Origin: Palsa-892 sp035555855
Lineage (GTDB): Bacteria > Pseudomonadota > Alphaproteobacteria > Rhizobiales > Xanthobacteraceae
Assembly: GCA_035555855.1 (NCBI GenBank)
Contig: DATMGD010000048.1
Coordinates: 27,202 to 91,201, forward strand
Direction of reading: 5' to 3'
Length of the DNA stretch: 64,000 bases
This document shows positions 41,331-49,584 of the stretch, in pieces. The position numbers were made by a program, and so were the translations under genes. How positions within the stretch are numbered: position 1 is the stretch's first letter; every line of letters begins with the position of its first letter. The notes under the pieces are model-generated. The model was not told where the DNA came from. It saw only the letters and a list, made by a program, of their open reading frames with translations, and made no database searches.

Positions 41331-42127
41331 ACGGCGAAGATATCGAAGTTGTAGCTTTGGTGCATCTCGGCTTCCGACGATAACGGATTCAACTGCCACT
41401 TGTCGTCGAGCGTATGGACGCCGTAGCCGAGCTCCGTGAGAAACTGGAACGTCTCGCGCCGCCGGTCGGCGGAAAGCCATTTGTAGACTTCGGTGCGGAT
41501 GTAGGGACGCTTTGCCGCCAGCAAACCGCGGATCGATTTCATCACGCTCAGATCGTAACCTTCGGTGTCGACCTTGAGGTAGCGCAGCTTTTCGAGAACT
41601 TCGGGGTGCTTGTTTTTCAGGAGCGGTTCGAGCGCAACGCCTTTGACGTCGAGCGGAAAAGTATGGCCGTGACGGAAGACGGAAATTCCTTCCTGAAAGC
41701 CGCCATTGCTGTAGCCGGGATCCGAATAGTTGAAGACGAAATCACCGTCCTGTTCGGTGACCGCATAATTGAGCGGAACGATATTGACCCGTCCGCCATT
41801 CAGCCCGCTGTTAACTTCCAGCACCTTGAAAACGTAGCGGTTGGGTTCGAAAGCCAGCACCGTTCCGTTCGGCCCGCAGGCGAGGGCCATCGGTAGTGCC
41901 GTGTCGCCGAGGCGTGCGCCGATGTCGATGGCGCAGTCGCCGGGGCGGATGAAGCTGCGAAGGAAGTCGACCTCTGCCTGACTGAACCGATAGGGGTTCT
42001 GCTTCGGGTGCAACCAGTTCGCATATTCGACCGTGCCGCCATCAACCGGATAGGACGCGATTTTGTGGCCGTAAGTTCTGGCCGCAGGCCGAAACCCGAG
42101 CAGATACAGTAATTCCTTCCCCTTCAT
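41321..42127 (-). CDS. FkbM family methyltransferase
   Basis: A 268-residue SAM-dependent methyltransferase with FkbM character: FIRPGDCAIDIGARLGDTAL (SAM loop), VLAFEPNRYVFKVLEVNSGL, YLKVDTEGYDLSVMKSIRGL and KRPYIRTEVYKWL. FkbM enzymes O-methylate sugars, lipids or secondary metabolites. No glycosyltransferase or polysaccharide genes are adjacent, so no substrate is inferred. ATG at 42127 follows GGAGACAAATCTC. It is inverted relative to the flanking panB and TPR genes, which suggests insertion into an otherwise collinear block. Confidence 0.9.
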   Translation of the reverse strand: MKGKELLYLLGFRPAARTYGHKIASYPVDGGTVEYANWLHPKQNPYRFSQAEVDFLRSFIRPGDCAIDIGARLGDTALPMALACGPNGTVLAFEPNRYVFKVLEVNSGLNGGRVNIVPLNYAVTEQDGDFVFNYSDPGYSNGGFQEGISVFRHGHTFPLDVKGVALEPLLKNKHPEVLEKLRYLKVDTEGYDLSVMKSIRGLLAAKRPYIRTEVYKWLSADRRRETFQFLTELGYGVHTLDDKWQLNPLSSEAEMHQSYNFDIFAVPR

Positions 42128-42304
42128 TGAGATTTGTCTCCTGCCGCCAAAGTCTCGCTTTTGGCGCTCCAAAGGGCTATTTGTGCTGATGGACGAAAGC
42201 CTTAACGGATTTGCCTCTTTCCGTCCACATCTCTAGTGTACGGCCGCGCTGCGCTTCGAGAGCGTATGCTGCCCCGAACCATCCGAAAGAACGACGAGCC
42301 GCCT

Positions 42305-42976
42305 ATGTCTGACGCTAATTTTATGCGCGAGATCGAAGAAGAAGTCCGTCGCGACCGGATGATCAAGCTGTGGGAGCGCTACGGCCATTATATGGTCGGC
42401 GCCGCGGTTCTGATCGTGGTCGCAGTCGGCGCGTGGCGCGGCTGGCATTGGTATCAGGCGCGCGAAAACGCCCGGGCCGGCGAGCGCTACGAGCAGGCGC
42501 TTACGCTTGCCGAAGCGGGCAAGCAGGCGGAAGCGGAGCAGGAACTCGTCGCGCTCAGCAAGGATGCGCCGGCAGGCTATCGCATTCTGGCACGGCTGCG
42601 GCTCGCCGCCGAAAGCGGCAAGACGAGCGCCGTCGAGGGCGCCAAGGCATTCGATGCGATCGCCGCCGACACCTCGGTCGATCCGGTGCTGCGCGATCTT
42701 GCGCGTCTTCGCGCGGCATTGCTGCTCGTCGATAGCGCGCCGGTATCCGAAATCGAAAGCCGCGTCGCGCCGCTTACCGGCGCCAAGGCGCCGTTCCGCA
42801 ATTCAGCGAAGGATGTGCTGGCGCTTTCCTATTACCGCAGCGGCGATCGGGCGAAGGCGGGCGAGCTTTACCGCGAAATTCTCGCCGATACCGGGCTGAC
42901 GCCGGCGCTCGCCAATCGTGCGCAGATCATGCAGGCGTTGACCGCGGAAGCGGCGGCCAAGCCCGCGGCGAAATAG
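42305..42976 (+). CDS. TPR-like membrane protein (YfgM/DUF2133-like)
   Basis: A 223-residue protein with an N-terminal cytoplasmic segment (REIEEEVRRDRMIKLWERYG), one membrane helix (about 29-46, YMVGAAVLIVVAVGAWRGW) and a periplasmic TPR-like helical repeat region ending in LALSYYRSGDRAKAGELYRE. This is the layout of YfgM, an ancillary factor of the SecYEG translocon and envelope protein quality control. The neighbours (lipoprotein, der) match the yfgM-bamB-der order. ATG at 42305 gives the canonical start. The lipoprotein gene starts 21 bases on. Confidence 0.88.
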   Translation: MSDANFMREIEEEVRRDRMIKLWERYGHYMVGAAVLIVVAVGAWRGWHWYQARENARAGERYEQALTLAEAGKQAEAEQELVALSKDAPAGYRILARLRLAAESGKTSAVEGAKAFDAIAADTSVDPVLRDLARLRAALLLVDSAPVSEIESRVAPLTGAKAPFRNSAKDVLALSYYRSGDRAKAGELYREILADTGLTPALANRAQIMQALTAEAAAKPAAK

Positions 42977-42997
42977 CGTAGTGCAGTAGGGCGATAC

Positions 42998-43378
42998 ATG
43001 CGGCGCGGTTTGCTTTTCCGTTTGGCGGTTGTCGTGCTGCCGCTTGTGCTCGCAGCTTGCGAGGACGCCGACATTTTCGCCGAGAAGAAGGTGCCGCTGC
43101 CGGGCGTGCGCAAGGAAGTGTTTCCGGGCGGCGTGGTGCCGGGCGTCGATTACAACCAGCCGCCGGTCCAGCCGTCGAATTCCAACATCTCGGTCAATAC
43201 CGAAGTGTCGAAGCAGCTGCTGCGCGACGAGCCGACTACGGCTCCCACGCCGCCGCAGGAGGCCCAGCAGCCATCGCGCGGCCGCGCCGCCCAGCAACCA
43301 AAAGCCGCGCCGCGCCGGGGGGGCGCCCAGAACGCCGACCCGGACGACCCATGGGCCGGCGCCCGAAGCACCGAATAG
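42998..43378 (+). CDS. small lipoprotein in the position of bamB
   Basis: A 126-residue protein with a lipoprotein signal peptide (LAVVVLPLVLAAC, lipobox L-A-A-C) and a short Pro/Gln/Ala-rich mature part without any beta-propeller. The segment EKKVPLPGVRKEVFP resembles the N-terminal linker of alphaproteobacterial BamB proteins (K-x-P-L-P-G-x-R), which normally stand between this TPR gene and der. The rest of BamB is absent: der begins 43 bases after the stop. It may be a shrunken BamB or an unrelated lipoprotein. Acidic end DPDDPWAGARSTE. Confidence 0.78.
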   Translation: MRRGLLFRLAVVVLPLVLAACEDADIFAEKKVPLPGVRKEVFPGGVVPGVDYNQPPVQPSNSNISVNTEVSKQLLRDEPTTAPTPPQEAQQPSRGRAAQQPKAAPRRGGAQNADPDDPWAGARSTE

Positions 43379-43421
43379 TTCGGGCTGGTTTCAAGCCGCG
43401 TTTTACTGTACCCGCCTCATC

Positions 43422-44804
43422 ATGTTCACCGTCGCCCTGGTTGGCCGGCCCAATGTCGGCAAATCGACGCTCTTCAACCGCCTGATCGGGCGGCGCATGG
43501 CGCTGGTCGATGACCGGCCCGGCGTCACGCGCGACCGCCGTGAAGGCGAGGCGCAGCTTGGCAACTTGCGCTTCCGCGCCATCGACACCGCGGGCTTCGA
43601 GGATGCCGACGCCGAGAGCCTTGCGGGCAGGATGCGCGCCCAGACCGAGGCGGCGATTGGCGATGCCGATGCCATCCTGTTCCTGATCGATGCCCGCGCC
43701 GGGATTATCCCGGACGATCGCGTCTTTGCCGATCTCCTGCGCCGCGCCGGCAAGCCCGTTGTGCTGGTCGCCAACAAGGCCGAGAGCAAAAAGGGCTGGG
43801 ACGGGGCCTATGAGGCCTTCGAGCTTGGCCTTGGCGATCCGGTGCCGGTCTCGGCCGAGCACAACGAGGGCATGAGCGACCTGCACGATGCGCTCAAGGC
43901 CGCGCTCGAATCCACACACGAAACAGCGCCCGCAACCGATTCAGACGACTCCGGAATTTCCGAAGGTAACGAAGGCGAAGACGCCGCCAACCGCCCCATT
44001 CGCGTTGCCGTCGTCGGCCGTCCCAATGCCGGGAAATCGACCCTCATCAACCGGCTGATCGGCGAGGAGCGCCTCGTCACCGGGCCGGAAGCCGGCATCA
44101 CGCGGGATACGATTTCGATCGATTTCGAGCACGGCGGCCGGCGGTTCGTGCTGCACGATACCGCCGGTATCCGCCGCCGTCCGCGCGTGCAGGACAAGCT
44201 CGAAAAGCTCTCGGTCGCCGATGCGCTGAACGCCATCCGTTTTGCCGAAGTCGTCGTGCTGCTTCTCGATGCCACGCATCCGTTCGAGGAGCAGGACCTC
44301 AGGATCGCCGATCTCGTGCTGAAGGAAGGCCGGGCGCTCGTTCTCGGCATCAACAAGCGCGATCTCGTGGACGACAAGGACGTCGCGCCCAAGAAGCTCA
44401 GGGAAGACGCCGACCACTGGATCCCGCAAGCCAAGGGCGTGCCGATCTTCGCCGTCTCCGGTCAGGCCGGCGAGGGGCTGGAGCGACTAATGCACGCGGT
44501 GGTGAAGATGCATGAGGTCTGGAACAAGCGCCTCTCGACCTCGGCGCTGAACCGCTGGCTCGAAGGCGTCACCTCGGCGCATACGCCGCCGGCGCCGTCG
44601 GGCCGCGTAATCAAGCTTCGCTACATGACGCAGCCGAAATCGCGGCCGCCGACGTTCATCCTGTTCGGGACGCGCACCTCGATGCTGCCCGACGCCTATG
44701 TGCGTTATCTCGTGAATTCGCTGCGCGATACGTTCGACATGCCGGGCGTGCCGATCCGCCTGCATTTTCGCGAGGCGGATAACCCGTTCGCGGACAAGGA
44801 CTAG
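43422..44804 (+). CDS. der: ribosome biogenesis GTPase Der (EngA)
   Basis: A 460-residue double GTPase for 50S assembly. The first G domain has GRPNVGKSTLFNRLIG, DTAGFED and NKAESK; the second has GRPNAGKSTLINRLIGEE, DTAGIRRR and NKRDLVDD; the KH-like C-terminal domain ends PIRLHFREADNPF. An acidic linker (DSDDSGISEGNEGEDA) joins the two G domains. ATG at 43422 matches the family start MFTVALVGRP. Its end overlaps the convergent SDR gene by 4 bases. Confidence 0.97.
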   Translation: MFTVALVGRPNVGKSTLFNRLIGRRMALVDDRPGVTRDRREGEAQLGNLRFRAIDTAGFEDADAESLAGRMRAQTEAAIGDADAILFLIDARAGIIPDDRVFADLLRRAGKPVVLVANKAESKKGWDGAYEAFELGLGDPVPVSAEHNEGMSDLHDALKAALESTHETAPATDSDDSGISEGNEGEDAANRPIRVAVVGRPNAGKSTLINRLIGEERLVTGPEAGITRDTISIDFEHGGRRFVLHDTAGIRRRPRVQDKLEKLSVADALNAIRFAEVVVLLLDATHPFEEQDLRIADLVLKEGRALVLGINKRDLVDDKDVAPKKLREDADHWIPQAKGVPIFAVSGQAGEGLERLMHAVVKMHEVWNKRLSTSALNRWLEGVTSAHTPPAPSGRVIKLRYMTQPKSRPPTFILFGTRTSMLPDAYVRYLVNSLRDTFDMPGVPIRLHFREADNPFADKD

Positions 44805-45523
44805 ATGAACGCCTTCGTCCGGTAATCGTAAATTCTGCCGTTCTCTGTGCAGCCTGGCAGGCACAGCGGAAGCAGGGCCTCTGCTACTTGCTCCGGCGTA
44901 TCGAGCGTCATCGGGTCTTCGCCTGGCATCGCCTTGGCGCGCATTCGCGTGCGGATCGGGCCGGGGTTGAACAGATTGGCTTTGATGTTGGTTTTGCCAA
45001 GTTCGCCCGCATAAGCGATCACCAGTGCGTTCAGCGCGGCCTTCGAGGCGGCGTAAAGCCCCCAATAGGCTCGCACGTTCCGCGCAACGCCTGACGTAAT
45101 GAATACCGCGCGTCCCGCGTCCGATGCGCGCAGCAGGGGGTCACACGAGCGGATCAGGCGATAATTGGCGGTGAGGTTCACCGCCATCACATCGTCCCAG
45201 GTTTTCGGCTCGATATGGCCGACCGGCGTGAGCGAGCCCAATTGCCCTGCATTGCCAACGAGTACGTCGAGTTTCTTGAATCGCTCGAACAGCGATGCGC
45301 CAAGCCGGTCGATCGCCGGAAAATCCTTGATGTCGACCGGCACCAGCGTTGCGGATGAACCGAGCTTGCGGATTTCGTCGTCGAGCTCTTCGAGACCGCC
45401 GACAGTGCGGGCCGTTGCGATGACATGCGCGCCGGCCTTGGCGAGTTCGAGTGCGACCGCGCGCCCGATGCCGCGCGAAGCACCGGTGACAAGCGCGATT
45501 TTTCCGTCAAGCGGCTTGGTCAT
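44801..45523 (-). CDS. SDR family oxidoreductase
   Basis: A 240-residue classical SDR: NAD(P) motif TGASRGIG, NAG in LVGNAGQLGS, Ser in VFITSGVARN and the YxxxK pair in YWGLYAASKAALNAL, so catalysis should be intact. The C-terminus (GCTENGRIYDYRTKAFI) is short. It lies 18 bases after purF on the same strand, which makes it the last gene of the radA-cvpA-purF transcript. This arrangement recurs in Hyphomicrobiales, but the substrate is unknown. Confidence 0.93.
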   Translation of the reverse strand: MTKPLDGKIALVTGASRGIGRAVALELAKAGAHVIATARTVGGLEELDDEIRKLGSSATLVPVDIKDFPAIDRLGASLFERFKKLDVLVGNAGQLGSLTPVGHIEPKTWDDVMAVNLTANYRLIRSCDPLLRASDAGRAVFITSGVARNVRAYWGLYAASKAALNALVIAYAGELGKTNIKANLFNPGPIRTRMRAKAMPGEDPMTLDTPEQVAEALLPLCLPGCTENGRIYDYRTKAFI

Positions 45524-45541
45524 ATCAGGCAGCCGATGAGA

Positions 45542-47035
45542 TCAGCTGGCTTCGGCGAGCAGCGAAAGCTGCTTCGGCGCGTCGCCGCCATTCTTGTCGG
45601 TGAGCGGCGTCGGATAGTCGCCGGTGAAGCAGTGGTCGGTGTATTGCGGCTTCTCGGCGTTGCGCCCGTTGTGGCCCATTGCCTTGTAGACGCCGTCGAT
45701 GGAGAGGAAGGCGAGCGAGTCCGAACCGATATATTTCCGCATTTCCTCTAAGCTATGCGTCGCGGCGAGGAGCTTCTCGCGCTCCGGCGTGTCGATGCCA
45801 TAATAGTCCGAATGCGTGATCGGCGGCGAAGCGATCCGCATATGCACTTCGGTTGCGCCTGCTTCGCGCATCATGCGGACGATCTTCACCGAAGTCGTGC
45901 CGCGCACCAGCGAGTCGTCGATCAGCACGATACGCTTGCCGGCGATCGCGGCGCGGTTTGCCGAGTGCTTCATGCGCACACCGAGTTCGCGGATGTGCTG
46001 CGTCGGCTCGATGAAGGTGCGGCCGACATAATGGTTACGGATGATGCCCATCTCGTAGGGCACGCCCGTCACCTGCGAGAAGCCGATCGCGGCCGGCACG
46101 CCCGAGTCCGGCACCGGTACGATGACGTCGGCGGGTACCGGCGACTCGTGGCCGAGCTGGATTCCGAGGTTCTTGCGCACCTGATAAACCGAATGCCCGC
46201 CGACGATGGAGTCAGGGCGGGCAAAATAAATATATTCGAAGATGCAGGGGCGGGGCGACTGGGCCGGAAACGGTTTGATCGACTGGATGCCGGTCTCGTC
46301 AATGACGACGACTTCGCCGTTCTCGATGTCGCGAATGAATTTGGCGCCGATGATGTCGAGAGCACAAGTTTCCGACGCGAGGATGTAAGCGCCGTTCAGT
46401 TCGCCCAGTACCAGCGGACGAATGCCCAGAGGATCACGCGCGCCGACGAGCTTCTTGTTGGTGAGCGACACAAAAGCATAAGCGCCTTCGAGTGCGCGCA
46501 GCGCGTCGATGAAGCGCTCGACGAAGCGCGGCATCTTCGAGCGCGCCAGCAAATGCAACATCACTTCGGTGTCGGTCGTCGATTGCATGATCGCGCCGTC
46601 GCGCACCAGCTGGCGGCGCAGCGTGAGGCCGTTCGTCAGGTTGCCGTTATGGGCGATGGCGAAGCCGCCGCCGTCGAGTTCGGCGAACAAAGGCTGCACG
46701 TTGCGAAGGAGGGTCGCGCCGGTCGTCGAGTAGCGCGTGTGGCCGACGGCCTGGCGGCCGGGCAGGTTGTCGATGACGGAGCGTTTGGAGAAATTGTCGC
46801 CGACGAGACCGAGGCGGCGTTCGGAGTGAAAGTATTTGCCGTCGAAGCTGACGATGCCGGCGGCTTCCTGGCCGCGATGCTGAAGCGCATGCAGCCCGAG
46901 CGCGGTGATCGCGGCGGCGTCGTCGTGGTTGAAGATACCGAAGACGCCGCATTCTTCGCGGAGGCGGTCGTCGCCGAACTTGCTTTCGGAATCGCAATCC
47001 GAGCCGGACCAGGTTTGGTGTTCGGCTGTATCCAT
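45542..47035 (-). CDS. purF: amidophosphoribosyltransferase
   Basis: A 497-residue enzyme for the first step of de novo purine synthesis. The nucleophile Cys lies in LREECGVFGIFNHDD after a propeptide of about 26 residues that must be removed. PRPP binding is in IVLIDDSLVRGTTSVKIVRM. The propeptide places it with the Bacillus-type enzymes. Two positions that hold Fe-S cysteine ligands there read PPITHSDYYGID and YTDHCFTGDYPT, so a cluster is doubtful; this comparison is from memory. It follows cvpA by 16 bases, the conserved cvpA-purF pair. Confidence 0.96.
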   Translation of the reverse strand: MDTAEHQTWSGSDCDSESKFGDDRLREECGVFGIFNHDDAAAITALGLHALQHRGQEAAGIVSFDGKYFHSERRLGLVGDNFSKRSVIDNLPGRQAVGHTRYSTTGATLLRNVQPLFAELDGGGFAIAHNGNLTNGLTLRRQLVRDGAIMQSTTDTEVMLHLLARSKMPRFVERFIDALRALEGAYAFVSLTNKKLVGARDPLGIRPLVLGELNGAYILASETCALDIIGAKFIRDIENGEVVVIDETGIQSIKPFPAQSPRPCIFEYIYFARPDSIVGGHSVYQVRKNLGIQLGHESPVPADVIVPVPDSGVPAAIGFSQVTGVPYEMGIIRNHYVGRTFIEPTQHIRELGVRMKHSANRAAIAGKRIVLIDDSLVRGTTSVKIVRMMREAGATEVHMRIASPPITHSDYYGIDTPEREKLLAATHSLEEMRKYIGSDSLAFLSIDGVYKAMGHNGRNAEKPQYTDHCFTGDYPTPLTDKNGGDAPKQLSLLAEAS

Positions 47036-47051
47036 GTCGTCCTCCGCTCGG

Positions 47052-47771
47052 CTAGCGCGGCGAGCCGCCGGTGCTTTCAATCAGTTGGTCAAAGCCCTGA
47101 CGATCGTTGCGCTTATAGCTCGATTCCGGGTTTTGGCTACGGCTTTGGTCTGCCGCCACCCGGGCCGGAGCGTTAAGCCCCGAACGCTGTCCCGGTACTG
47201 CTGGTGCCGCTCCGGGTGCGGCTGGCGCGTCGGCAGGCGAACCTTCTTCGCCGTCCTTCGGCTTCTTCAACCGCTTCAAGATGGTGCCCTCGGGGTCGTC
47301 CGGCAAGACCGACAGCAGCCAGTCGCCGGTGCCCTGCAAAACGGGCCTGGAGCGGGCTTCCTGCACCCAGGTCGGCTGGCTTTTCGCGGGGATCAGCCAG
47401 ACCAGGAAAAGGTAGGCGACGACCATGATGATGAGGCCGCGGGCGAGGCCGAACAGGAAGCCGAGCGAGCGGTCGAGCGCGCCGACGCGGCTGTCCAGGA
47501 TCATGTCCGAGATTTTAACCGTAAACAGCGAAACCACGAGCAGCGTGCCGAGGAACAGGACGCCGACCGAGGCGCCGGTCGCGATCAGGTCGTTCGAGAT
47601 GTACTGCTTGGCGATCGGCACGGCCTTCGAGTAGCCGTAGAGCGTGACGAGGGCGGCGATGCCCCACGAGGCGATCGACAGGATTTCGCGCATGAAGCCG
47701 CGAACCATCGCGAGCACGCCGGAGATCAGCATCACGCCGATCAAAGCAATATCGAGCAGGGAAAAAGGCAT
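47052..47771 (-). CDS. cvpA: CvpA family protein
   Basis: A 239-residue inner-membrane protein with four helices (LLDIALIGVMLISGVLAMVR, EILSIASWGIAALVTLYGYS, GVLFLGTLLVVSLFTVKISD, FLFGLARGLIIMVVAYLFLV) and a long, soluble C-terminal tail rich in Pro, Ala and Ser (about 170-239). CvpA is needed for colicin V production and envelope homeostasis in enterobacteria; its biochemical role is unclear. It lies 87 bases after radA and 16 before purF. Confidence 0.92.
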   Translation of the reverse strand: MPFSLLDIALIGVMLISGVLAMVRGFMREILSIASWGIAALVTLYGYSKAVPIAKQYISNDLIATGASVGVLFLGTLLVVSLFTVKISDMILDSRVGALDRSLGFLFGLARGLIIMVVAYLFLVWLIPAKSQPTWVQEARSRPVLQGTGDWLLSVLPDDPEGTILKRLKKPKDGEEGSPADAPAAPGAAPAVPGQRSGLNAPARVAADQSRSQNPESSYKRNDRQGFDQLIESTGGSPR

Positions 47772-47858
47772 CTTGCGCAGGGTTCCTGACGGGGTTCCTG
47801 AATTGTGGCGGGCAATGCCGTGGCCGCGGCGACGGTATAGCGGGCGAAACGCCCGCCG

Positions 47859-49271
47859 TCACCCGTCTTCTGCACCGCCCACAGCCCGTCTCGGTGCGCG
47901 CGGGCTGCGGGCCGCGATTTCCGCGACGAGCGCGGTCAAGGCCGCGACGCTGTTGATCTGCAAGCCTTCGCCGGCCTCGTTTTTTCCGGCTTCCGGAATA
48001 ATGGCGCGGGCAAAGCCGAGCTTGCCGGCTTCCTTGAGGCGCGCCGCCGCCTGCGGCACGGCCCGCACGGCACCGGTGAGGCTCACTTCGCCGAAATAGA
48101 CGGCGTCGGCCGGAAGCGATGCGTTCGAGAGCGAGGAGACGAGCGCGGCCGCGACCGCAAGGTCCGCCGCCGGTTCCAGAATGCGCAGGCCCCCCGCGAC
48201 ATTGATATAGACGTCATGGCCCGAGAGCCGCACGCCGCAGCGCGCCTCCAGCACCGCAAGGATCATCGACAGGCGGCTCTGATCGACGCCGACGGCGGCG
48301 CGCCTTGGCGTGCCGAGCGAAGTCGGCGCGACAAGCGCCTGAATTTCCACGAGCAAAGGCCGCGTGCCTTCGATGCCGGCGAATACGGCCGTGCCGGGTG
48401 AGCCGAGGTCGCGGTCGGAAAGAAACAGCGCCGACGGATTTTCGATTTCGCGCAGGCCTTCGCCGGTCATTTCGAACACGCCGATTTCGTCGGTCGGGCC
48501 GAAGCGGTTCTTCAGCGCGCGCAGGATTCGGAACTGATGGGCGTTATCGCCCTCGAAATGCAGCACCGCATCGACCATGTGCTCGACGACGCGCGGGCCT
48601 GCGATCTGGCCGTCTTTGGTAACATGGCCGATCAGCACGACGGCGGCGCCCGAGCGCTTGGCGTAGCGCAGCATCGCCTGCGTCGAGGCGCGGACTTGTG
48701 TCACGGTGCCGGGTGCGCTGTCGACCGTCTCGGTCCACAGCGTCTGGATCGAATCGACGACGACGAGGGCAGGGGTTTGTGAATCCTTCAGCGTCGCGAG
48801 GATGTCTTCGACATTGGTTTCGGCGGCAAGCTCCACCTTGGCCTTGCCGAGCCCGAGCCGGTCGGCGCGCATGCGCACCTGTGCGATGGCTTCCTCGCCC
48901 GAGACATAGACGACGCGCTTGCCTTTTTTCGTCAGCGCCGCCGCGGCTTCAATGAGCAGCGTCGATTTGCCGATGCCGGGATCGCCGCCCAGAAGCAGGA
49001 TCGAGCCCTTGACGAAGCCGCCGCCGGTGACGCGATCGAATTCCTTGATGCCGCACGCGGTTCGCGGCGCTTCCTCGCTCTTGCCTTCAAGCGGCTCGAG
49101 CGCGAAGGCGCGGCCCTTGCGCTTGGTGCGCAGCGCGGCCGGAATCGAGTCGTTGCCGCCGCCTTCCTCGGCGATGGTGTTCCACTCGCCGCAGGCCTCG
49201 CACTTGCCCGCCCAGCGCGGATAGACCGCGCCGCAGTTCTGGCAGACGAAGTTGGTGTGGGATTTGGCCAT
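47859..49271 (-). CDS. radA: DNA repair protein RadA (Sms)
   Basis: A 470-residue branch-migration ATPase. It has an N-terminal C4 zinc finger (CQNCGAVYPRWAGKCEACGE), Walker A in GGDPGIGKSTLL, Walker B ALVVVDSIQTL, the RadA-specific KNRFG (ALKNRFGPTDEI) and a C-terminal Lon-protease-like domain (VYINVAGGLRILEPAADLAV). ATG at 49271 is chosen because it starts the zinc finger segment; a longer frame from 49325 adds unrelated residues. It heads the radA-cvpA-purF-SDR cluster. Confidence 0.96.
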   Translation of the reverse strand: MAKSHTNFVCQNCGAVYPRWAGKCEACGEWNTIAEEGGGNDSIPAALRTKRKGRAFALEPLEGKSEEAPRTACGIKEFDRVTGGGFVKGSILLLGGDPGIGKSTLLIEAAAALTKKGKRVVYVSGEEAIAQVRMRADRLGLGKAKVELAAETNVEDILATLKDSQTPALVVVDSIQTLWTETVDSAPGTVTQVRASTQAMLRYAKRSGAAVVLIGHVTKDGQIAGPRVVEHMVDAVLHFEGDNAHQFRILRALKNRFGPTDEIGVFEMTGEGLREIENPSALFLSDRDLGSPGTAVFAGIEGTRPLLVEIQALVAPTSLGTPRRAAVGVDQSRLSMILAVLEARCGVRLSGHDVYINVAGGLRILEPAADLAVAAALVSSLSNASLPADAVYFGEVSLTGAVRAVPQAAARLKEAGKLGFARAIIPEAGKNEAGEGLQINSVAALTALVAEIAARSPRAPRRAVGGAEDG

Positions 49272-49350
49272 GACGTCCCGGGTTCTTGCCACGGATATGG
49301 AGATTCGCTCCCCGAACGCTAGCACGGGCAGGCCAGGGCCGTTTTCGACG

Positions 49351-49384
49351 AAAAAAAAGCCCCGCAGCCAGTTTGGCGCGGGGC
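49351..49384 (-). terminator. Rho-independent terminator of the alr operon
   Basis: On the minus strand a 7-bp stem (49384-49378 with 49365-49359, GCCCCGC) is extended by TGGC/GCCA around a GTT loop and followed by eight T's (49358-49351). It lies 201 bases after the pseudo-protease stop and about 80 bases before radA, separating the two transcripts. The 200 bases between stop and stem (49385-49584) hold nothing I can support. Confidence 0.85.
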
Positions 49385-49584
49385 ATAGAGGAGGGAGTTA
49401 TCGATGCCTCCGAGTCGTCGGAACGGCTCGTCTGCTACTAAAGACGGAAAACAGCATGAGATGGCTTTTTTTGGAACGTGGCAGGGTGTCACAAGGCCAA
49501 AATGGCGCGGTGCTCGGTCAAGACAGGCCGATAACACTCTGATTTCGCTCTGCGGGCTGTGGATATCGAATGCGCGCGTCGGGT

